This document shows positions 30,307 to 34,992 of a DNA stretch of 34,992 nt, piece after piece. The notes below the pieces were generated by a model. It saw only the letters and a list, made by a program, of their open reading frames with translations. It was not told the origin of the DNA and did not search any database. Both the position numbers and the translations under genes were made by a program. The first letter of the stretch is position 1. The number at the start of each line of letters is the position of its first letter. The stretch covers positions 1 through 34,992 of the forward strand of contig CAYOAC010000006.1 of the NCBI GenBank assembly GCA_964401885.1. The letters run 5' to 3'. This stretch comes from JAULZV01 sp964401885. GTDB lineage: Bacteria; Patescibacteriota; Minisyncoccia; Phycocordibacterales; JAACPR01.

Positions 30307-30816
30307 TTACCAGACTCTAAAATCTTTTTGAATATCTTTATTTTTATATTCTTGAACCCTTTTAACTGTCGATCTGGAAGTTCCTTGTGGAAGATTATCA
30401 ATATCGGACCAATAGATATTTGCTATTTCTAGATTAAATTTATTTTTTGATAAATCTATTTTTTTATTTAATTCAACAACAAAACAATAAACAGTATCGT
30501 TTTTACTTTCTGTAATATTTGAGTAAGTACCCAATAAATAATCCAATTGCTTTATCTCTATTCCGGTTTCTTCTTTTACTTCCCTTATTGCAGCTTCTTC
30601 CGGTGTTTCATATTTTTTTATGCCACCGCCAGGTGTTACCAATAAAGAGTTGTACCAATGCTTAACCAAAATTATTTGATTTTCAGAAACTATCAAAACC
30701 CTAACTCCGTAAGTTTTTATTTTAAATATTTTCCAATACCAAAGAATAGGTTTTTTGATTATCTTATAAGCTATATGGATAAAATAAATTACTAATTTTT
30801 TAAATTTTGTACGCAT
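30307..30816 (-). CDS. NUDIX hydrolase with a hydrophobic N-terminus
   Basis: 169 residues. The Nudix box is perfect: GGIKKYETPEEAAIREVKEE followed by TGI, matching Gx5Ex7REUxEExGU. These enzymes hydrolyse nucleoside diphosphates linked to other groups. The N-terminal 35 residues are basic and hydrophobic (KFKKLVIYFIHIAYKIIKKPILWYW) and may bind the membrane; this extension is unusual for a simple Nudix protein. The start lies 25 nt inside the end of murD, indicating translational coupling with the Mur genes. Substrate unknown; a link to nucleotide-sugar clean-up is inference. Confidence 0.88.
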   Translation of the reverse strand: MRTKFKKLVIYFIHIAYKIIKKPILWYWKIFKIKTYGVRVLIVSENQIILVKHWYNSLLVTPGGGIKKYETPEEAAIREVKEETGIEIKQLDYLLGTYSNITESKNDTVYCFVVELNKKIDLSKNKFNLEIANIYWSDIDNLPQGTSRSTVKRVQEYKNKDIQKDFRVW

Positions 30817-32210
30817 TGAATGAATTGATTACCTCTGTCCTCAAACGATTTGAAACTGGCATGACTATCTGTAGCTGGTGAAAGCAGAACAACCCCTTTT
30901 TCCTGAACAGATTGGACAGCAATATCGAAAGCATCTTGCATTGTTGCAACTTCGGCCAGGAGTTCAACATCTGTTCTACTAGCCAGATCTTTTAATTTAT
31001 CCTTTGCGGTTCCAGGTAATAGAATTAATCCTTTTACATAATCACGCCAAACTTCGTGCATTGATTCATATGATATATCTTTATCATTTCCACCAGAAAT
31101 TAATACGACATTTTTGGATGAACCAATTGTTTCAAGAGCCTTAATTGTTGCATCTGGGCTAGTAGATTTTGAATCATTTACATATATAACATTATGAACA
31201 GTGCCCACATATTGAATTCTGTGTATTAAACCCGAAAAATTATAAATCGCCTCTTGAATTTTTTGTGTAGGTTCAATATCTAATAACCTCATAACACCAC
31301 AAACAAAAGCTGCGTTATAGACATTATGTATTCCCTGTAATTTCATCAAAGTTACATCTGGTAAATAGATTTCTTTTGAATCATTGGACGAATAAAATAT
31401 TGAAACATCTTCAAAGGTCATAACGTTTTCATTTTCTACATTTTCAAACTGAATACCTAGAACATTAGCTTTCGGTAAAATTGGAAGGATATATTTTCGA
31501 GTATATTCATCATCAAAATTTACAATAACATCCGTCTTATCTGAATCAATTCCTCCTAATTTTGCTTTTGCATATAATTCTTTTTTACCGCCATACCGAT
31601 TAAGATGATTGTCAGAAAGGTTCAAAATACAAGCTATATCAAAATAATCTTTTTGATTAATATATTCCAATTGATAACTCGAGGTTTCCAATATTATAAT
31701 TGGTTTATCAGTTTTTATTTGATCGAAAAAATCTAAAGGTGAAGTACCAATATTCCCACCTAGATAAACATCAGCATCAGAAGACAATAATGCTGAATGC
31801 ATCAGACTAACCGTAGTACTTTTACCATTTGACCCTGTAACAGACACAACCTTACCTTCGCCGTAATTGGCTCTAAATATTCTTAAAAAAATATTTATAT
31901 CTGTTATTGATTCAATATCTGAAAGATTCGCTAATTCAATAATATGATGAGTCATTGGAACACCGGGACTTGCAACAACAAAATCGTATTTGGATATATC
32001 CACATTACTCTGACTATCCGAAAAATGTATTGAAAAATTTTGATTATCAATAAAATCTTTTAATAAATCTTTATTAAAGTCAGATTCTTTTTTATCATCA
32101 AACACATCTACTGAAACATCATTTTTAATAAAATATTTGGCAACTGAAATTCCAGAAATACCAAACCCTATAATTGCAATTTTGTTTTTTTGTATATTTA
32201 ATCCTTTCAT
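30792..32210 (-). CDS. murD: UDP-N-acetylmuramoyl-L-alanine:D-glutamate ligase
   Basis: Adds D-glutamate to UDP-MurNAc-L-Ala in peptidoglycan precursor synthesis. Its 472 residues have three domains: an N-terminal UDP-binding Rossmann part (KIAIIGFGISGISVAKYF), the ATP-binding centre (VSVTGSNGKSTTVSLMHSAL, GGNIGTSPLDF, ETSSYQLEYI, LNLSDNHLNRYGGKKEL with the lysine-containing AKAKLGG), and the C-terminal domain (VNDSKSTSPDATIKAL, ISGGNDKD, LLSPATDSHASFKSFEDRGNQF). All three are typical of MurD. It follows murC by 9 nt. A TACAAT hexamer lies 11 nt before its ATG and might give an internal leaderless start. Confidence 0.95.
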   Translation of the reverse strand: MKGLNIQKNKIAIIGFGISGISVAKYFIKNDVSVDVFDDKKESDFNKDLLKDFIDNQNFSIHFSDSQSNVDISKYDFVVASPGVPMTHHIIELANLSDIESITDINIFLRIFRANYGEGKVVSVTGSNGKSTTVSLMHSALLSSDADVYLGGNIGTSPLDFFDQIKTDKPIIILETSSYQLEYINQKDYFDIACILNLSDNHLNRYGGKKELYAKAKLGGIDSDKTDVIVNFDDEYTRKYILPILPKANVLGIQFENVENENVMTFEDVSIFYSSNDSKEIYLPDVTLMKLQGIHNVYNAAFVCGVMRLLDIEPTQKIQEAIYNFSGLIHRIQYVGTVHNVIYVNDSKSTSPDATIKALETIGSSKNVVLISGGNDKDISYESMHEVWRDYVKGLILLPGTAKDKLKDLASRTDVELLAEVATMQDAFDIAVQSVQEKGVVLLSPATDSHASFKSFEDRGNQFIQCVQNLKN

Positions 32211-32219
32211 AATTGGTTT

Positions 32220-33608
32220 TTATTGTACTCTATTTGTTAATAAGTCTCTAACCTTAAAAATCGGCCCAGCACCTATTGTCGCAATAACTATATCCGACAG
32301 ATCTTTTAGGGATAATTTATCCACAATTTCTTGATATGAACGAGCATACCACACTTGCTTAGGTTTTGAATATGTCTCTACACTTTTGATCACATCTTGG
32401 GTAGATAGACTAGATATATCATCAATAGTATCACCTAATGCCGGAACGATATCAGTAATATACACTTCTTCGGCTGATTTAAATGAAGCCCCATATTCCC
32501 TTAAAAAGGTCTTAAATAAGTGATACTGTCTAGGCTCAAATATAGCAAAGATTTTTTTGTTAGGGAAAAATTGCTTAATACTAGTCAAAAGATTTTTAAC
32601 TTGAGTAGGATGATGTGCAAAATCATCAATAAAAATTGTTTTATTATTTTTAATCAATTCAAATCTTCTACCAACGCCATTGAATGATTTCAACAACTTT
32701 TTATATTTTGTAAAAGGATATTTCATAATATCGAGGAGCACAAAAACCAAAGCAACATTTAAGATATTATAAGAACCAGGTATTCTAATTACGATGTCTT
32801 TTTCTAAACATTTTCCATTTTTATATAAAGAAAATATTGATTCGTTCTCTTTTAGAGAAACATCTCGAATAACATAATCATTTGAACTATTAAAACCACA
32901 AGTAAAGACATTTCCTTTATGCTTATTACATATATCTCGTAATTTTGGAACATCGCCATTAATAATTAGATTAGAGTTAACTTTATGTTTTGATATAAAT
33001 TCAACAAAAGCATTGTTCATTGAATCTTCATTTCCAAAATATTCCATATGGCTTTTTTCTAAAGCAGTAATAATCGTATAATCACCTGGAATATGAAGAA
33101 AAGACTTGTTATATTCACAAGCTTCAACAACACAATATGGACTATCACTTGTTGTTTGATAACTTTTTAATTCTTTTATATAGGCTCCAGTAACAGAATT
33201 AACATCTCCAGTAGTTTCTTTTAGAGCAAGGGTTGCTAATGCACTTGTCGTACTTTTACCATGACTTCCCGCAACACTAATTCTTATAAAATTTTCTGTT
33301 ATATGTTTCAAAAATTCTGCTCTTTCTATTTGTTTAATACCGAGTTCTTTTGCTCTAATTCTTTCGGGATGATTTTCTGAAATGATTGAACTGTAAACAA
33401 TACAATCATAATTATTATTTATATTTTCACCATCCTGATTCAAGCGCACATCAATTCCTTTTTTCATCAAATTTTGAATTTCTTTTGAATCTTTACAGTC
33501 ACTTCCGGAAACCTTATAACCTTTTGAAATACAAAATTCTGCAATACTATTCAAACCTTTTCCTCCTATTCCAATAATGTATATATGTTCTTTTTTATTC
33601 TTTTCCAT
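32220..33608 (-). CDS. murC: UDP-N-acetylmuramate:L-alanine ligase
   Basis: First amino-acid ligase of peptidoglycan synthesis. From ATG 33608 it has 462 residues, the normal length: YIIGIGGKGLNSIAEF (N-terminal), VAGSHGKSTTSALATLAL (ATP loop), VVEACEYNKSFLHI, NGVGRRFELI, IDDFAHHPTQVKNLLTSIK (MurC-type DDYAHHPTE block) and IFEPRQYHLFKTF. The related recycling ligase Mpl shares this build and cannot be fully excluded. An upstream TTG at 33635 is in frame, but the leaderless-type -10 (TATTAT, 6 nt before 33608) favours the inner ATG. murD follows directly. Confidence 0.9.
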   Translation of the reverse strand: MEKNKKEHIYIIGIGGKGLNSIAEFCISKGYKVSGSDCKDSKEIQNLMKKGIDVRLNQDGENINNNYDCIVYSSIISENHPERIRAKELGIKQIERAEFLKHITENFIRISVAGSHGKSTTSALATLALKETTGDVNSVTGAYIKELKSYQTTSDSPYCVVEACEYNKSFLHIPGDYTIITALEKSHMEYFGNEDSMNNAFVEFISKHKVNSNLIINGDVPKLRDICNKHKGNVFTCGFNSSNDYVIRDVSLKENESIFSLYKNGKCLEKDIVIRIPGSYNILNVALVFVLLDIMKYPFTKYKKLLKSFNGVGRRFELIKNNKTIFIDDFAHHPTQVKNLLTSIKQFFPNKKIFAIFEPRQYHLFKTFLREYGASFKSAEEVYITDIVPALGDTIDDISSLSTQDVIKSVETYSKPKQVWYARSYQEIVDKLSLKDLSDIVIATIGAGPIFKVRDLLTNRVQ

Positions 33609-33614
33609 GGATAA

Positions 33615-33620
33615 ATAATA
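33615..33620 (-). promoter_or_regulatory. -10 element of murC, leaderless type
   Basis: TATTAT with 6 nt to the ATG at 33608. Confidence 0.4.
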
Positions 33621-33706
33621 ACCGCACGGTATCAAGCAAAAATAAAGTAATGTTAATCTTTAAATAAAGTTATATAATAGAATATTATAAGAATTTAATA
33701 ATATAT

Positions 33707-34087
33707 ATGGAATTTGTATTTTTGATAGGAAGATTAATTTTTGGTGGTTTCTTTGTTATGAATGGTATAAATCACTTTACTCAAAAGAAAGCACTGACCG
33801 AATATGCCAAATCGAAACATATTCCCTCACCCGAATTTGCAGTAACGTTCACAGGGGCTCTTATTTTTGCTTCAGGAGTTTCGATAATACTTGGAATTTT
33901 TACCTCTATAGCATTATTTGGACTTATTGTATTTCTATTTATCGTTTCATTTACAATGCACGCATTCTGGAAAGATACAGATCCAACAGTTAGAATGAAT
34001 CATTATCTTGGTTTCATGAAGAATATGGCACTATTAGGAGCCTCTCTGATGATGTATTTTATTGAAAGTTGGCCAATGAGTTTATAG
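33707..34087 (+). CDS. DoxX-family membrane protein
   Basis: 126 residues with four membrane segments (about 3-19, 48-68, 70-95, 105-120) and the DoxX pattern: FLIGRLIFGGFFVMNGINHF at the start, TFTGALIFASGVSIILGIFT in the middle, and NHYLGFMKNMALLGASLMM at the end. The family is linked with thiosulfate:quinone oxidoreductase subunits and oxidative stress in some bacteria, but most members have no proven function. It stands alone, divergent from murC, and ends at the two-way terminator. Confidence 0.88.
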   Translation: MEFVFLIGRLIFGGFFVMNGINHFTQKKALTEYAKSKHIPSPEFAVTFTGALIFASGVSIILGIFTSIALFGLIVFLFIVSFTMHAFWKDTDPTVRMNHYLGFMKNMALLGASLMMYFIESWPMSL

Positions 34088-34104
34088 GTGTATATTGTTA
34101 AATA

Positions 34105-34139
34105 AAAATGCGCAGAGGCCTTCGGCCTCTGCGCATTTT
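34105..34139. terminator. Two-way terminator between doxX and a basic protein gene
   Basis: A 16-bp perfect stem (34105-34120 with 34124-34139) with a TTC tip and A/T tracts on both sides. Its tip GGCC-TTC-GGCC is the same as that of the terminator at 4039-4067. Confidence 0.92.
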
Positions 34140-34149
34140 GCAATAAAAT

Positions 34150-34518
34150 TCAGGAAAATGTTCTGATCTTGCCAGTAAATTTTCTTCCGACCTTGGTCTT
34201 TGAAACCTGTCGCTTAACGACTCGACCAAGATTCTTTTTATTCCTACAAGAAGGAATGTACTCGGATTTTCTGGCAAAACGAAGGGTTCCATTCTGTCTT
34301 TCAACTACAACTCGGAAATCCATTTTTTTTCCTTGAGAAAGACCTGTTCTAAGAATTCTTTGAACAAACGTGATATCTGACTCCCAAGACGACATTTCAA
34401 CTTCTTTTTTATCATCACTAACAATGATATATCCATAGGAATTTTCATCAAGAGATTCAAGACAGGCGCGACGAGTAAATTCGTCGAACATAACGATCCA
34501 GCATTTTTTGTTTTTCAT
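34150..34518 (-). CDS. Basic hypothetical protein, 122 residues
   Basis: Starting at ATG 34518 (the open frame to 34569 overlaps the promoter). The N-terminal half is acidic/globular (KNKKCWIVMFDEFTRRACLE, DENSYGYIIVSDDKKEVEM); the C-terminal half is strongly basic (FARKSEYIPSCRNKKNLGRV, VKRQVSKTKVGRKFTGKI) and could bind nucleic acid. No family was recognised. The gene is a single unit with its own promoter and a terminator shared with doxX. Confidence 0.65.
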   Translation of the reverse strand: MKNKKCWIVMFDEFTRRACLESLDENSYGYIIVSDDKKEVEMSSWESDITFVQRILRTGLSQGKKMDFRVVVERQNGTLRFARKSEYIPSCRNKKNLGRVVKRQVSKTKVGRKFTGKIRTFS

Positions 34519-34540
34519 AAGAAGATCAATAGTTGAATAT

Positions 34541-34569
34541 TTTATATAATAAAATATATAAAAAGTCAA
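34541..34569 (-). promoter_or_regulatory. Promoter of the basic hypothetical gene
   Basis: TTGACT (34564-34569), 17 bp, TATAAA (34541-34546); leader of about 16 nt. Confidence 0.6.
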
Positions 34570-34581
34570 ACAAAACCATCT

Positions 34582-34992
34582 CTATTTAATAATCACAGGA
34601 ATCATCATTTTTTTAATCAATTTCTCTCCCTCTTCTCCTCCTTGAACATTTTCTGATTGAATAATAATTACAGCCTTTCCTTTATAATTTAAAGTTGAAG
34701 TGGAAAAATTAACTTCAAATGGAACTCTTTGTGTAGTCATCCAGTCTGACAAAGCTTGAACATTGCCAAAAGCAATTTCGTTATTTAAATCATCAACTAT
34801 TTTTAATTGAGCAATAGCCTCAAAATACCATGTTCCAGGGATAGAACCTCTTAGCAGAAAAGGTACGCTTATTGTAGAACCTGCTATTGGAGATTTTAAT
34901 TCTACATCATTATAGTCGGCATTTTGAAGTCTCATTATCTCTACTAATTTATTGTCTTTAATTTCAAGAACCATTTCTGTGGGTATGGTTGG
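34582..34992 (-). CDS. Gmad2-domain protein, 5' end beyond the window
   Basis: The frame stays open to the right edge (34992), so the visible 136 codons are probably the C-terminal part of a longer gene; ATG 34974 is only a possible inner start. The sequence matches the Gmad2 immunoglobulin-like domain: LKSPIAGSTISVPFLLRGSIPGTWYFEA, then IAFGNVQALSDWMTTQRVPFEV and a final strand KMMIPVIIK. Gmad2 domains are secreted or surface-bound and are named after spore-germination GerMN proteins, though they occur widely. The N-terminal anchor would be outside the window. Confidence 0.82.
   Translation of the reverse strand, partial: PTIPTEMVLEIKDNKLVEIMRLQNADYNDVELKSPIAGSTISVPFLLRGSIPGTWYFEAIAQLKIVDDLNNEIAFGNVQALSDWMTTQRVPFEVNFSTSTLNYKGKAVIIIQSENVQGGEEGEKLIKKMMIPVIIK

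Overview
The window looks like chromosomal DNA of a small-genome, AT-rich bacterium, most likely of the Candidate Phyla Radiation (Patescibacteria, Parcubacteria-like). This is inferred from content and style: very AT-rich core genes, short intergenic gaps, many small unrecognised proteins, fermentation by phosphoketolase plus acetate kinase, a degenerate PriA, a compact Mur-ligase block and a short Fmt. No rRNA or other phylogenetic marker is present to prove it.

Layout. 1-0.7 kb: a stand-alone, less AT-rich hypothetical gene with its own promoter and terminator. 0.78-4.03 kb (+): priA-def-fmt. 4.08-5.92 kb (-): engB, a DUF167 gene, hpf/raiA and a membrane-anchored cyclophilin. 6.0-12.5 kb: an accessory stretch of small, mostly single-gene units (hypotheticals, an HD-GYP-like protein, a DUF3307 membrane protein, a TrmB-like regulator), many with their own TTGAC-type promoter and hairpin terminator. 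It contains two broken genes, an isoprenylcysteine-methyltransferase-like gene and a P-loop kinase. 12.6-12.9 kb (-): tRNA-Asn(GTT) preceded by a structured, unexplained segment. 12.96-13.97 kb (+): a possible DUF2103 protein and an FMN reductase. 14.0-18.0 kb (-): a MacAB-like efflux system (adaptor, permease, ATPase) and a secreted helical protein; the adaptor is frameshifted at a G run. 18.2-24.0 kb (-): a hypothetical gene, a twice-frameshifted VIT/CCC1-type metal transporter, a ROK sugar kinase, a DUF378 membrane protein, acetate kinase and phosphoketolase. 24.3-25.3 kb (+): LexA-like repressor and MscL. 25.3-33.6 kb (-): a Ca2+-type P-ATPase, an anchored hypothetical protein, bifunctional phosphoglucose/phosphomannose isomerase, a coiled-coil protein, a NUDIX hydrolase, MurD and MurC. 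33.7-35.0 kb: DoxX (+), a basic hypothetical (-) and a Gmad2-domain protein running off the right edge.

How the genes work together. Sugar phosphates (ROK kinase, Pgi/Pmi) can feed phosphoketolase, whose acetyl-phosphate gives ATP through acetate kinase. MurC and MurD make the peptidoglycan precursor. Def and Fmt handle N-formyl-methionine, and HPF and EngB act on ribosomes. MscL, the Ca2+ ATPase and the VIT transporter handle ions and osmotic stress.

The most interesting global signals are three. (1) About a dozen core genes have a (TGn)TATAMT-like -10 element ending only 6-11 nt before the ATG, implying leaderless mRNAs, while accessory genes have -35/-10 promoters with leaders. (2) Five short indels, four of them in homopolymers, break four otherwise intact genes. 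(3) A structured RNA candidate lies upstream of tRNA-Asn. I did not find a clear new multi-gene defence or mobile system.
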